Assembly: GCA_023053685.1 (NCBI GenBank)
Contig: JALIGW010000005.1
Coordinates: 51,945,742-52,009,741, forward strand
Source: Diadophis punctatus similis
Lineage: Eukaryota; Chordata; Lepidosauria; Squamata; Dipsadidae
Reading direction: 5' to 3'
DNA length: 64,000 nt
This document shows, one piece after another, positions 12,940-26,647 of this stretch; position 1 is the first letter of the stretch; the number at the start of each line of letters is the position of its first letter. A program made the position numbers and the translations under genes. A model generated the notes under the pieces. That model searched no databases. It was not told the origin of the DNA and saw only the letters and a list, made by a program, of their open reading frames with translations.

Positions 12940-14009
12940 CCATTAGAACTGTATCACTAAGCTGAAAATATTGAAACCAGTCAGGTAGTTCTGACCATTC
13001 TGAAGAATCTAAAAGATTTCATCTTTGTCTTGTTCAGTTACCTCTTTGAGAACTATTTTTAATGGCATTTTGATACAGTTCTGAAGGAGAGCAACACAAT
13101 TGCATGGTTCAACAAACTAGACAGAACCTAATTTAGGTTTGCTCATTTCTACTGAAAAAGGGTTCACTGAATTGGGACTTTGTGAATAATGTCCAATGTT
13201 TGGCTAGTAGTATCACCCTAACTATACAGCTACTTATTGATGAAAACTTTGAGCTGGACTTTTATGTTCACCAACATTATGCTACTGTACTAAAAAGAGG
13301 GGAAAAAAGTTATTTGCAGAAATACTATGCTCATGCTACCTCAGAGAAAAATGAAATATAAGATCTGTTTGAAACAATTTAAAGATGTGTTTGTTCTGTC
13401 TCACAACAGGTGGCTATCAAATGTATTCATCTTGCTTGATCCACTCCATGTTCAACCTAGGGATTAGAAAAATGATCTTCTTTGGGATTAACAAGATGGA
13501 TATCCTCCAATGTTTGCCAAAGAATGAACTGAGGTATAGCAGGTGAACTGTGCTGTCTTTGCATCTTTCTTCTTGTCATGAATTTTTGATTTATAGACAC
13601 TGAGATCATTGTCTTCAATCTACCATGAAGCTGCCCATTTGGATTCAAATGCACTCAATTGGGTTATGATTTCAGCTTGGGGTTTCAATATCTTTAAACA
13701 ATTTTTAATCTTGTTACATCAATGAATCATATTGCTACTGGAAAATAGAAGACTCTTGAGAATCTTATCATCATTTCTGCATTCCACATTTTGAACACAG
13801 CATTGCAAACACCTTTAAAGGGAATTGCCTTATATCATGCTTTAGTAATAACATTTTTTGAACTATCAAACTAAGTCCTTATTTTTATAAACACATTGCA
13901 AGTGCATTTTAAAAGTTCAGAGAAAATCAAATTTCCTTTAGTTAAGACTAAATATGCATGTGGGCATAGACAGCTGCTTTCTCAAGCACTAAATTGCCAT
14001 CTCTCTCTG

Positions 14010-14107
14010 GAATAGAATAGAATAGAATAGAATAGAATAGAATAGAATAGAATAGAATAGAATAGAATAGAATAGAATAGAATAGAATAGAATAGAATAG
14101 AATAGAA
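14010..14107. repeat. (AATAG)n pentanucleotide microsatellite
   Basis: About 19 perfect AATAG units directly abutting a LINE-like 3' tail on its right. AATAG arrays seeded by LINE tails have been described in snakes. Confidence 0.97.
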
Positions 14108-14420
14108 TTCTTTATTGGCCAAGTGTGATTGGACACACAAGGAATTTGTCTTTGGTGCATATGCTCTCAGTGTACATAAAAGAAAAGATACATTTGTCAA
14201 GAATGGTTGTCATAGGGTTCAAGTAAGCAATCAGGAAACAATCAATATTAATATAAATCGTAAGGATACAAGCAACAAGTTACAGTCATACAGTCATAAG
14301 TGGGAGGAGATGGGTGATAGAAACGATGAGAAAAACTAATAGTAATAGTAATGCAGCCTAGTGAATAGTTTGACAGTGGTGAGGGAATTATTTGTTTAGC
14401 AGAGTGGAAAAACTTCATAC
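14108..14420 (-). mobile_element. LINE-like 3' end attached to the AATAG array
   Basis: Read on the minus strand, the segment ends '...acacttggccaataaagaa' and runs into (ATTCT)n, the tail typical of snake CR1/L3-type LINEs. 'cagtcatacagtcataagtggga' style text and 'gagggaattatttgtttagcag' are familiar from an abundant snake repeat. No ORF is intact. The family assignment is inferred from memory of the tail structure. Confidence 0.6.
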
Positions 14421-14975
14421 GCCATAAAAACGTCAGGCAATATATATACAGATTCAGTGTAAAAGTCAAAAACTTGCTGCTTAGATGGATGAAATATTCA
14501 TAATAGGAGATGATGATAAGAAGCGAAATGTCTTCAAAGAAAAATAAGACAGTCCAGTTGCCTCTTGTAAAAACGCCTTTGGGAGATTCATAATAGGTTT
14601 TCTCAAAACCTAAGAAACATGGCTTAGCATTAGTGAAGGACAAATTTGTCCTGGTAACACAAATGTTTGATTCAGCAATGAAGGTACAGTGAAGACCACC
14701 TTTATCTTGCAAAAGGGATATGGCTGAAGAGCCAATCATCTACAGATACAGTGCCATTATTCACAATGGGAAACTGTACTATGCATGTGAACACTTCTAA
14801 TGAAATAGAACCAGACAGATTTGAAACTCTGCAAACTGGATGAGCTGCATAGGTAGACCTACTTCCAAATAATACTGAGTGACAAAAGTTTAACAGGTTG
14901 TGAAAACAGAATAATGTTGAATATCCCTTGCCTGGGAAACAGTAGCTACTAAATTAGCCAATTATTATCTTGCCT

Positions 14976-14999
14976 ATTTTTTTATTTTTTTATTTTTTT

Positions 15000-15078
<79 letters not shown>

Positions 15079-15080
15079 TT
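14976..15080. repeat. (TTTA)n microsatellite
   Basis: T-rich start, then about 20 perfect TTTA units. Confidence 0.95.
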
Positions 15081-15380
15081 ATAAACTAGAGCTTAAAATG
15101 GATATGACATACGGGCAGAATATAATTGTATACATTTCTCTCAGTTTCTTTTAGAATAAGTTTTTCTACCTCCCATCCTTTTTTTTAATTTTTATTAAAT
15201 GAATTATGCTTCAAAATGATAGGAAATAATAGCGTCAAATTTTAGTAATTATAGTCAAAGATGGCACCAGGGCCACGTATTCTAAAACCTTGGCTCAAAC
15301 TATTTGTTGTCTATAGATTCTTTGATACTCTTGGACATATTTCTTGTTTTCAATTATTTTCTATGCATAGCATAGCACGA

Positions 15381-15850
15381 CAGAGCCAGTTTGGTCTAAT
15401 AGTTAAGGCACCAGGTTAGAAAGCAAGAAACCGTGAGTTCAAGTCCTGCCTTAGCCATGAAAGTCAGCTGGATGACCTTGGGCACTCTCTCTTAACCCAA
15501 CTGACCTCACAGGGTTTTTGTTGTGTGGAAAATAAGAGGAGGAAAGTGTATTGGATATGTTATGTATTCAGAGTTGAATTGAGAGAGTATGTTTCCACCA
15601 AGGTCCGCTTTGCAGAGCGGGAAAATAAGAGCTGCTGGTTGGTTAAGCCTGCCGGCAACTCTCTATTTAAAGAGAGCCTTGCCGGGCTGGTTCTTTGCTG
15701 GTTACTACTTCATTGAATAAAGAGTTGTTAGTCACAATCCTGTCTCCAGCCTCTTCAGTACCAGAACTCAACAGGATATGTTCTCAACCTTGAGTTAGTT
15801 GCAAAAATAATAAATAAATTATTATTTATTATTTACGGTATATAAATAAA
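15381..15850 (+). mobile_element. tRNA-derived SINE interrupted by a solo LTR
   Basis: The head 'gagccagtttggtctaatag' and 'gagttcaagtcctgcctta' supply A- and B-box-like tRNA promoter parts. The body 'agctggatgaccttgggca' and 'cctcacagggtttttgttgt' is the common squamate SINE body. The 3' part resumes after the LTR as 'ctcaaccttgagtta' and ends in an A/T-rich simple tail. The LTR at 15558-15773 interrupts it at a GGATA site. Confidence 0.8.
15558..15773 (+). mobile_element. Solo LTR, 216 bp, gypsy-like size
   Basis: It begins TGTTATGTATTC, ends GAACTCAACA, and is flanked by an exact 5-bp duplication GGATA (15553-15557, 15774-15778). It contains a TATA-like 'ctatttaaagag' near 15661 and a polyadenylation signal AATAAA near 15716, in the order promoter, signal, short U5. 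There is no internal region. The superfamily cannot be settled from an LTR alone; a 5-bp duplication fits gypsy or copia. Confidence 0.8.
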
Positions 15851-17459
15851 TAAAAATAACATCAACATTCTAATACTATAATTCGGTGTTCAAGAATATC
15901 ATTATGACTATATAGGGACCTATAATTAGACTATCCATTTTAAAAAAACATGCATTCATTATATTTATTCATTCATATTAGATAGATAATTTAAACGTTC
16001 TAAGTACTTGTTCAGATTTAAAAACAGCAAGTTATAAACTTAAGATAACAGCCAGCTTACTAAGCTAAGTGAATATAGAAATGATCTCTTGTGTGCTTTT
16101 TTTCTTTGAATTAAAAATAGAGTCTTTACTATTTAAAAAGTTCAAAAATGCACACTACTAATCCATTTTAAGTTATTAAGAATGAAGAAAAAAACCTTCA
16201 GAACCATTGTACCATGTATTACTTTCACAGGGCACAGTGTGGGAATATTTGGTAATGAAAGTTTGATTAATGACATTCATCAATTTTCCAGGAAGACAAG
16301 GATCATGTTTGACATGTTGGAATTCTTTGAAAATACAAATAGCTTGATAGTAGAGTGGCATTCCTTGAATGCTGCAAAATTATAATAGCAAAGAGGATTT
16401 ATTAAAATACAAGTTCCCCCATTCCAAAAGGTTAATGCCATTACAAAACATACAGTAGATGAACCTTAAGACTGGAACGCAGCATGTTATAAGTTAAATC
16501 TCACTGTTAATATTTTGTGGGTCCAAAAACTAACTCGTATTACATTCCAGAAGCTCTCAAAACTCTTGTGTATTAAGACTGCTGTGTTACGCAAATACTG
16601 TATTATGTGAAGCAGGTTGCAGCTGCATTACAGTTGAGCTAATGGCCACCCACCATCAAATATTTGAAACAGCTATCTGTTTCATAATCCGGAACTCTTA
16701 GAATCAATAGGAGCCTTGCTGCTTATTTTAATTAATATCACAACTGCAGCTCATCTTGAGACTCTAGTCTGTAAGAAAGCAAAATCCAGGCTCTTCCCAC
16801 AACTAGTTGTATCTCTCAGGGCCCATTGGATTTGATGAGTAACTACACAAAATGGCAACCATGGGACCAATTCTAGGCATTACCTTGAGGGCAATGGGGC
16901 ACAGGAAGCTGCAAAGTTCTGTGTATATTCCAAGGCATTTGATAATGCATAAGGCCATATCAACCTCAAGCTCATTATTTACTCAATCTAGAAGCAATTT
17001 ACAAAGGCACAGAATTATTTTTCAGTTAGATATGTTAACATATTCTAAAAGACAATATATACCGATATATACTTGAAGAATGGGCTTTGGGGTGGGGGTG
17101 TTTTTTTTTTTTAGAAACCAGATTCTTTATTCTTTTTTTTTTTTAAGAAACCAGATTCTTTGACAGTTTTCATTATTTCTGAGAGCTGCAACAGAGCAGG
17201 AGTATAACTTCCTTTTGGAGCAAATCCTGGATTTTTGGACCTAAGAAAGCCCCTGTTCTTCTCCCAGGTCTTTGGTGAGGGTGATTGAAGCCCCGTCTAT
17301 GGAGTGTCTGTTTCTTGCTGTTGCCTAGTTGTTGCCATTTTATGTTGCTTGTTTTTACTACTGTATTGTGTTATTGTTTTTCCTGGGGTTTTTTTAAAGC
17401 TTATGAACTGCACAGAGTATCTGGAAATTAGCAGTTCTACAAATATTTTTGTAAAATGG
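15851..17459. other. Unassigned DNA upstream of the DIRS relic
   Basis: No gene is supported. The 16-bp text 'agaaaccagattcttt' occurs twice (about 17114 and 17146) with poly-T between. The part after about 17180 may belong to the 5' region of the DIRS element, but I see no diagnostic motif there. Confidence 0.4.
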
Positions 17460-17503
17460 GGAAGTGGGTGTCCATCAGAGCGAGAGAGGCAGCCTGATCC
17501 TAA

Positions 17504-19132
17504 GATGACCGACAGGGCGTTTTCCCGCCATTCTGCTGACAGGGCCACGCAGCTAGAACAGCAACCAGACCAGCAGAGGCCACAGGCTAGGACCTGGTCC
17601 CCTGAGGGCCCCACAGAGCTTGAAATAGTAGATCCTGTGAGAATTGCAGATATCTTGGCCATTTCTATGTCTCAGCCTACAGTAACATACAAGTGGCACA
17701 AGGAGGGCAATCCTTTACAAGGATAAGGACAAGGCCCAGTTCTGAGGCCACGTTTACTCCCACGGCGGCTGCCTTAGACAAGGAGACCTGCAAGAAACAG
17801 ATATGCCTCCCTTTATGAGGCAGTGGATTTCTCAGGCGATCAGCCAGGGGATTGCTGAAGGTCTGCAGCAGAGTCAGCAATCTCGTTTCAACCAGGCAGC
17901 AGAGAAAGCTATCCATACTGATCCTTGGCATCCAGAGGGGGAGGCCGATGACTACCAAGGGCCTTATTCTCCAGATCCTTCCGCCCATAGACAGTCTTCC
18001 CTTTCAGAAGGGGAGATTCGGGGAGAAGAGGAATATTCAGATTATGAAGGGGAACCTACCCCTTTACCTACCTTTAGTGGGTTGTTCAATCCTGCCTTAT
18101 TCAAGCCTTTGCTCTCCAAGGCTCATAGCACAGCTCACCTGGGGAAAGAAACTATGGTTCAGGATCCCAATAGAGAGTTGGCTGAGCAGGAGGACTTCCT
18201 TTTTACAGAACAAACAGCTGAGACAGAGGCTATTCCCATCCCCATAATGTTCCTAGATGTGATAAAGAGACATCGGGCCACACTGGTGTTATATTCCCGG
18301 CCCAGTGGGTCAGAGATACGCTTTATGGCATAGACTCGGAGCTGCTTGACTTGATCCAGGTTCCTTATGTAGATACACCAGTGGCGGCCTTGACATCCTC
18401 CTCAGTCCTACCACCGGACGCCGAGGATGCTTTGAAAGCAGAGGAGCAAAAAGAGGATATGGCTCTTCGTAAAGCCCATCAGGCAGACTACTGGGAGATT
18501 TGAGCTTCCACTGCAGCTTCATTTTTCACCAGAACATCGGTGCGATGGCTGCAGGCGCAGATCCCACCGGAGGATGTACGTGCACATCAAGACATTTGCA
18601 AAATTCTTGCGGTGGCAGAATATACAGCAGATACTTTATTTATTTATTTATTTATTTTGGTATTCTTATATGCCACCCAACTCCCAAAGGACCCAACTCC
18701 CGAAGGACTTCCCTGAATGCAGCCAAGATTTCAGCCAGAGCCATGACTTCATCGGTGACTGCCCATCGTATGTTGTGGCTGCGCCATTGGCACATGGATT
18801 CTAAGAACAAATGGAAGCTTGCTTCCGCTCCATTTGATGGGGAGAAGCTGTTTGGAGAGGCTCTGGATCCACTTTTGGTGGAGACCAGGGACAAGAGGAA
18901 GGTCCTTCCATCTCAGGGCAGGAGGTCGGATTCCCGTCCCTTGCCATACTGCAGATGGCCCTCCTTTCAGCATGGGGAAGCTGGGGTAAGCTTTCCCCAT
19001 CAACAGATGCCCTTTTTCTCCAGACCCACCTATCAGTCCCAGAGTTTGGGCTCCAGTGGCAGAGGATGTCAGCAGGCTCAGGGCAGGCAGCCATTTTGGG
19101 GCAACAACAACAGGGGGTTTAGACACCCTAAG
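17504..19132 (+). pseudogene. DIRS gag-like protein, broken
   Basis: Three reading frames must be followed in turn: about 17504-17724, 17803-18490 with a shift near 18310, and 18700-19132. Seen in translation: an acidic middle with 'EGEIRGEEEYSDYEGEP', then 'DVIKRHRATLVLYSRP'. After it comes 'SELLDLIQVPYVDTPVAAL', a TGA stop near 18500, and the C-terminal block 'HRMLWLRHWHMDSKNKWK' with 'LFGEALDPLLVETRDKRK'. The LWLRHW and LFG...L..DKRK blocks are characteristic of gag-like ORFs of vertebrate DIRS elements. A (TTTA)n-containing insertion interrupts it near 18633-18703. Frameshifts and the stop make it non-functional. In live elements this protein would package the RNA. Confidence 0.72.
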
Positions 19133-19133
19133 T

Positions 19134-19520
19134 GACGTCAGGACTCAGTACCCCATAGGGAGTCATCTCAGCCTGTTTGCAGATTGCTGGGATGAGATCA
19201 CGACGGAAGCCTGGATCAAGGAGATGATAAGATCAGGGCTTTCCCTGGAATTCTTCTCCAAGCCATTTATTTATTTAGTTTAGTTTGTATGCCGCCCAAT
19301 TCTGCAGGGACACATTTCCTGTGCTGTCCCATTTCCAAGGACCCGGTAAGGCAAAATCTCATGGCATGGGCGATCTAGCATTTGCTGGACATTCATGCCA
19401 TACAGCTGGTACCTGACAGTCAGTGGGGGCAGGGCTTTTACTCAATTTTATTTGCCATTCCAAAGCCTTCCGGGGTGGTGGTGGAGAGCAATCCTGAACC
19501 TCAAGGGACTCAATAGAAAT
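19134..19520 (+). pseudogene. DIRS reverse transcriptase, N-terminal remnant
   Basis: Translation gives 'IGSHLSLFADCWDEITTEAW' followed by 'IKEMIRSGLSLEF', the standard opening of DIRS reverse transcriptases (VGGRL..F...W...T.D.WVL..V..GY.L.F). A small tail-type insertion at about 19261-19318 breaks it. The reading resumes as 'LDIHAIQLVPDSQWGQGFYS' and 'LFAIPK', then a GG..ILNLKGLN-like stretch. The catalytic YxDD region lies beyond the preserved part and was not found. Confidence 0.72.
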
Positions 19521-20039
19521 CTGATATCACATTCCAGGGGACAGGTTACCTGGCCCCAATAGAAATGACACTGTTTAATAAAAGCAACCCAGAATATGCC
19601 AAATTGGCCAGCATGTAGAATAGAAAGTTTTCCTGATTCAAGAAGGAACACAATTGGGGCACTAGATGTGACTGTGCAAAGTCCCCATTGGTCAGTTCCA
19701 AAAGAACTTCCAAATTGTATAGCACTGTTGAATGGGAACTGCTATCCCACCCAAGAGCATACATTGAAAATATCCAGGTCCAGAGGCCCTAATATCCATA
19801 GACACTAGGTCTTTGTAGGACTGAAGAGTCAGCTCCTCCCCATCCAGGTCTGCATAGCCTCCAGGCATGGGGATAGGATTTCAACAAGTTACTTACCAGC
19901 CTGGAATGAAAAGATGTAAATTGGTATTGTAGAGATACACAGCATAATCACTGCTGAAAGATTCTGTTAGTAAAGGCCATCTTAAGACATAGTTTTAGCC
20001 TTCCTTTGCAGTTGATTTCTTGGTTTGGTCTACCTAGTG

Positions 20040-21219
<1,180 letters not shown>

Positions 21220-21227
21220 ACCTAGTG

Positions 21228-22599
21228 GGATTGAGAGGTATCATGAGCTTGTTGATGATACCCAAAACTGGTGTACTTCCTCTTTAAAAAATAACACAAT
21301 ATAATTTTGTTATTATATAGCAGATCTTTTCTCAAGAATAGAGTAGGTAGGTTCAGGTACTGTTATTTTTCTGTTGGAGACAAAAAGTATATCTATAGCA
21401 CTTTCTTTTTAAATAGCTGAACTGCACTAAAAGGTACATCTCTGTTGTACCACCATTACCTGAATAGGGTGTGATGAAATAATGATGCATATAAATTCTT
21501 AAATCAGAGTATTTTATTGCTCTGCAATGCTGTGAAACTCTAAAAAAAACCCCACAAACTTTCTTTATCTGTCAGTGTTAGATAATATATATTTAGCATC
21601 TGCCCAGGATAACATTTTGCTGTGTGTTTTGGGTTTCATCCTTGTGTCCATTTGTCATTATTGTCCGTTACAGAGTTGGTGGCAGGTTGTTACATAGCAT
21701 GATGCTACTCCTGCAGTCTCTTTCCTTATTCCTAGGGTTAGGCATGGTCTTTCCTTATTGCTTTTTAATGAAGGGTCTTTTATCATTTTTGATAATGTAA
21801 GCAATTCTCTTCCAAGTGCTCCTTTGTTATTTTGGATTTATTACTGGTTTTTTTGTAGGTCAATTTTTGTTACAATGTTTTCCATCATTGTATGTAATGA
21901 AATGTAATTCCCATACTTGATATCAGTAATTTCAAATTTATGATATATTTTTATGTATTTATGGTTAAATATAAAGATATTGAAGTATCAGATTTTAAGA
22001 TCCAGACTTATTTCATGTATTTCAGTTTCATAACATCCACAATCAACATGACGTTTACTTATATTAGCCTTTAACTAGTTGCAAACTAAACCCATCCATA
22101 TTTAGACAAGACACTGTACACAAAGCACATATCCACATAAGACAGTATATCTTATTGTTCAGAGAAGTATAAAATGATCAGGTTTCCATGTATGCAATCC
22201 AAGTATACAATCACTTTTGTCTGCCCTTGGGTGTCACGTGGGGGAAGTTATTGTTTCATCATGAAAGAAAGATTTTGTTATGTGAATCATTGTGCAGTAT
22301 ATTGAGCACATTACAGTGCTGTTTTTTTTTACAAATATTTTCTCCAACTTCAGTTAACTCTTAGTGACTTCATGGATCTACCCAAATTATTGCATTTTTT
22401 TCCTTTTCAATAATACAGTTGATTGGCCAGTACTCTCTTTTAGAATGTGGAGTATGTGTTTATGTGCACACAAACATACACTTTAATTTCCCAATTTAGC
22501 CCACGTTTGATAGTACCTGATAGTTTCACAAGTCCAGTACTACCCTTGTAAACCCATTACTACTGTTCTCACCTGCTTAGGCTCCCTGTTATAGATATA
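21228..22599. other. Unassigned AT-rich DNA
   Basis: No gene or recognised element. Mostly AT-rich, with no simple repeat of note. Confidence 0.5.
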
Positions 22600-22886
22600 C
22601 AAATTGAAATGACAATTAAGATGATGGAACCATAAATAGAATGAAATTAAGGTAATATTTTTAGAAAGATCAGTCAAAGAACCAATTGTACCATCGATAT
22701 AATGGTACGCAATGCTACAAAAAATATTAATACTTATGTTTTTTGTTTTGACTTTATGTTAGTCTATGTATTATGTGTTGATGTTATGTAGAGTTAGATG
22801 TATGTTTGAATTGTATATATGTATATATTTGTGTTTCTTTTTAAAACCATTTAATAAAGTTTATTTTTAAAAAAATAAAAAAAGAA
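22600..22886 (+). mobile_element. L1-like LINE 3' end
   Basis: A non-coding stretch rich in 'tatgttatg'-type repeats closes with 'ccatttaataaagtttat' and an A-rich tail. This is the 3' end style of squamate L1 copies. No ORF2 residue was recognised in this short piece, so the call rests on tail form only. Confidence 0.45.
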
Positions 22887-23019
22887 ATGCCTGCTCCTAT
22901 AAAAATGTGTTCAAGTCATTTGCTACAAGCAATGCATGTCCATTCTGTGCTTATTATTCAACATTTGGCTGCCTTATAAAATATCCTTCCCCTGAAATTA
23001 GATTACCTCCATCCCTTTT

Positions 23020-23283
23020 CATATTCTGAAAAGTCCTCAAGTTTTGGCAATGTCGCCAGGCCTGCAGCTCCCAGGCAACTAGAGACTTCCTCTGATGGCT
23101 CCATTGTTGAGGTGACCATTTTTATCTTCCCACCCCTGTGGAGTGTATCCTTCACTTTTACAATATTTAGTAATAAGTTTTTATATTGTACATTTGTTTT
23201 TATTTATTATTTTTATTTTATTATTTTTTACCACCCAGAGTCACTTTCGGTGAGATGGATGACTATATAAACTTGATACATAG

Positions 23284-23339
<56 letters not shown>
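23020..23339 (+). mobile_element. LINE 3' tail (L2-like) with a (GATA)n array
   Basis: The text 'accacccagagtcactttcg' and 'gatggatgactatataaact' near 23230-23275 is the common vertebrate 'CCGCCCAGAGTC...ATGGGCGGCTATATAAAT' LINE/SINE tail. It is followed by about 14 GATA units (23282-23339). The upstream boundary is a guess. Confidence 0.55.
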
Positions 23340-23534
23340 CCCTGAACCTCTCTGTACAAAGCCAGTTTGAGGATCAACATCAAACCAACAATATCAAAAT
23401 TGTTTAAACTACAGAAAATAAAGTTTAAAATATTTATATTGCATGAACAAGTACGTTGACATTTTGATGGACTTCTTTAAATTATTAGACTCCGTATCAG
23501 TTCCTGAAAACCATTAGCCGTGACTTTACAAAAT

Positions 23535-23662
23535 CAATATCAGATTAGATAACCATTTGTCTGAAGTAATGTAGGGTTTCCTGCATAAGCATGGGGTTGG
23601 ACTAGAAGACCTCCAAGGTCCCTTCCAACTCTGTTATTCTATTCTATTGTATTCTAATATGA
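23535..23662 (+). mobile_element. CR1 LINE 3' end
   Basis: 'ggttggactagaagacctcc' followed by 'aaggtcccttccaactctg', with an ATTCT-repeat tail (23635-23655). This is the diagnostic CR1 3' terminus; everything upstream is truncated. Confidence 0.9.
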
Positions 23663-24968
23663 CTCTCAGAATTTTTATTCTCTAATTATTTGATGCATGT
23701 TTTATTTCTTGCATAAGGAAGTCACAAGGTGCAGCTAAGCAATCCATTGGAAGCTTACATTCAGAAAGAGGGGAAAGGAGCCAACCACTGTAGTTAATAT
23801 AGTGTCAAATTCCTGCATCTGAGTACATAACATATTTCCTTTCCACAGGAGGTAGTTATGACAAATTAGAAGTCTGAAAATTTTCTGATGGTGTAAAAGC
23901 TCCAGCTGTCACTGGGGAGATAGTGATCAGATTTCCTAGCTGCATGGTCCCACGATGCCTCTAAGAGTTCCATATGGTCATCCAAATGTTACAACTGAGC
24001 TCACTGGGAAAAAAAATCTAGTAGGAGTTTGCTTATAGGATAGAAAATTCATAGTGGATGAACCTAATAAATAAAGTGCTCTTGAATGGTTCACTGACAA
24101 TCAGTATCACAGAATCCTCCTTATAGTTAGTCTTTGAATACTGAATTAATGGAACTAGCGTCTAACTTTTCTTTTTGAACAACTTACATAATGGAATGTA
24201 GGCTTGTCAAGTGAATGTGCTATGAATAATTAAGGTATGTATATGAATGCAGTGATAAACAGCCTTTCCTCCAGCCACTTCACTTTTAGTTAAAACAAAA
24301 CAAAACAAAACCTCCCTGCTCTTAAATTGTTAATACTATTACTGTGGATGAAGACACTTTTGTTCACATCGAAGATGTAAGCTTAAGCATTTTGCAACAA
24401 CAAATGACGGATGAATAATTTATTGATCCTTAAATGGCCTTGTCCTTGGATGTATGTCTTATAACTAATTTGCTTAGAGACACATCTGGTTCCTGGAGAT
24501 AGCATCTGTTTTAAAGAAGGTCAGTACTTTATTTTAAAATGAAAGGCAGAGAACATTCTCTTTTATTTGTTATGCTTCTCTGAATCTCTATCTTAGGAAT
24601 GCGAGTTAAATCTCATTCAGTTGTACCTACTTTTTTATAATACAAAATCAAAAGTTGTGCAATCTGTTGTTCAATTTTAAAACCACAATAAAGAAGCACA
24701 TTAAAGATGTACTTGCAATGAGTTAATACTTGTTGGACTTTTTGAAATATGCCTATGAGATTTAAATAGACCCATTGTAGGCTTTGTTTGAGGGTCAAGA
24801 TTTCCGTTTGTTTATGGAGTTTCTCAAATGATCTTGATTTAAATGAATTCTTTTAACAGTGAAAAAGTTTGTATATAAATAGTATTGTTTTCATGACATT
24901 CCTATTTCTGGATACAATTGATCATTCCTTTGTGTATGAATATTGAAGCCCATTGCTAAGATAAACTT
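23663..24968. other. Unassigned AT-rich DNA
   Basis: No gene or recognised element. A short (AAAAC)n run sits near 24293-24312. Confidence 0.5.
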
Positions 24969-25146
<178 letters not shown>

Positions 25147-26639
25147 GATGTTTTTTCAAACAAAACTCTTGATTCATTCAGTAGAGTTCCTTACATAGTA
25201 CAGCTTTACATAGTATTTCCACCCACCTGGAATTAAACAAACTTAATATCAAGAAACTTCAAATTAAATACATATACAAATAGCCTGTTTGTTTAGCTCT
25301 GCAGCCTCTTGAGGAATTTCCTTAAGAAGTTATCAATTCTGATTTGCTGACACTCCAGTATAAATTTTAATACCTATATTTTTCCTAATATCTCTATACT
25401 TAAATGGAGACTGAGTATTGCATTCCATACTCAGTAAATGAATTTGAAATAGAAATGATACATCAGTGGAATAGTGATAATAACAATATGTTTATCCATC
25501 TACATCACCTTCCAGGTGAACTTTGGACTTGGGAGAAGCATTATATATTTATTTTTTTATACATCTCACCTTGAAGTCTTCATCAAATGCTTAATTATTT
25601 GAGGATTAATGGATGCAGTTCACAATTAGGCTAAAGTATGATCTGATGTCATCATCTCAGTATGATGATATACATTTTGATGCCAAAGCACCTGTTGTTT
25701 TGGAAGGAAGCAGCTGATATCATTATCTACTCAGTCAGAGAGTCCTGCTACCCGCTGCTTAAAAAATTATCCTAAGGTGCACCGAAGTTGGGGTAACAGC
25801 ATTAATTTCTTCACTCTCAGGATAAGCACAGAATGACTTTACCAATACAAACAAAACCCTCTTTGACAATCTCTGGTTTGGTATAACAGCATCATTTCTC
25901 TTGTACAATATTTTTCAATCATGCATATTATATATAAAATTTTGATATCAAAACACAATCTAGCCAATATTTTGTATCATATTTTATAAACTACTGCTGA
26001 TTGTTATACTACACACAATCTTGTACTGAGATTACTCTGGAATGCACAATTTAAAGATTCTGGTGTGAATCTATCTAATATACATGAATTTCCAACCATG
26101 CATGTGAACTGTTTCTAAACCCAATGCAACCTAAGCTATAGGTCCATACATACAAACTAAACCTTATGTCTTGTTTGTTTGTTTTTTAAAAAGTATAAAG
26201 ATTTGTTACAATATAAAGCAATTTTTATAGAGACTTCAGCTTATTTCTATGGCTCTATGGCACTTTTCCTTTCATACTAAGTATCCCTCTGTCCCTTTCC
26301 CTCTGAAATTGCTATTTTTTACAAGACAAATCTTTATTTCTGGAACAAGCACAGTTGTGATACAGAACTATTTTGGAGGGGTAGCAGTTATTTATATCTA
26401 TTTTTTAAAAAAGACAAGCCACAGCATATTTAGCATGGTTCAAAATAAGGAAGGTGGTAGCTGCAACATTGTAATGTTAGCCCCACCCCTCTTTTTTCCA
26501 TACATTGACATTGCATTCATATACTGTATGTGCAAAGCAGTGAGACTTAATGGCACCACAACTACCATCTATCAGTATTGACTTATCCTGTAGAAACAGC
26601 ATGGGATACAAGCTTATGTCTGCAGTATATAGATGTACA
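25147..26639. other. Unassigned AT-rich DNA
   Basis: No gene or recognised element in this stretch. Confidence 0.5.
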
Positions 26640-26647
26640 CTATATAC

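Larger units (their letters stand above)
10377..13995. other. Unassigned AT-rich DNA with two trinucleotide arrays
   Basis: No gene is supported. Around 10819-10880 the text has weak tRNA-SINE features ('ggttggactgtagctgagca', 'aagttcaagtcc'), and 11147-11168 resembles a SINE tail; too decayed to call. The (ATC)n and (GAT)n arrays are listed separately. Confidence 0.45.
17460..19520 (+). mobile_element. DIRS-type tyrosine-recombinase retrotransposon, degraded
   Basis: A gag-like region followed by the beginning of a DIRS reverse transcriptase, all on the plus strand and in the DIRS order. It is broken by frameshifts, at least one stop and two small insertions carrying (TTTA)n plus a 'gccgccca / gccaccca' LINE-tail sequence (about 18633-18703 and 19261-19318). 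No RNase H, methylase or tyrosine recombinase remains. The element ends or degrades before the hAT insertion at 20040. 19520-20031 may be its continuation. Confidence 0.75.

Noticed and set aside
14248..14739. 163-codon minus-strand frame
   Set aside because: It overlaps a LINE-like tail and AT-rich DNA, has no domain, and its composition is that of random AT-rich sequence.
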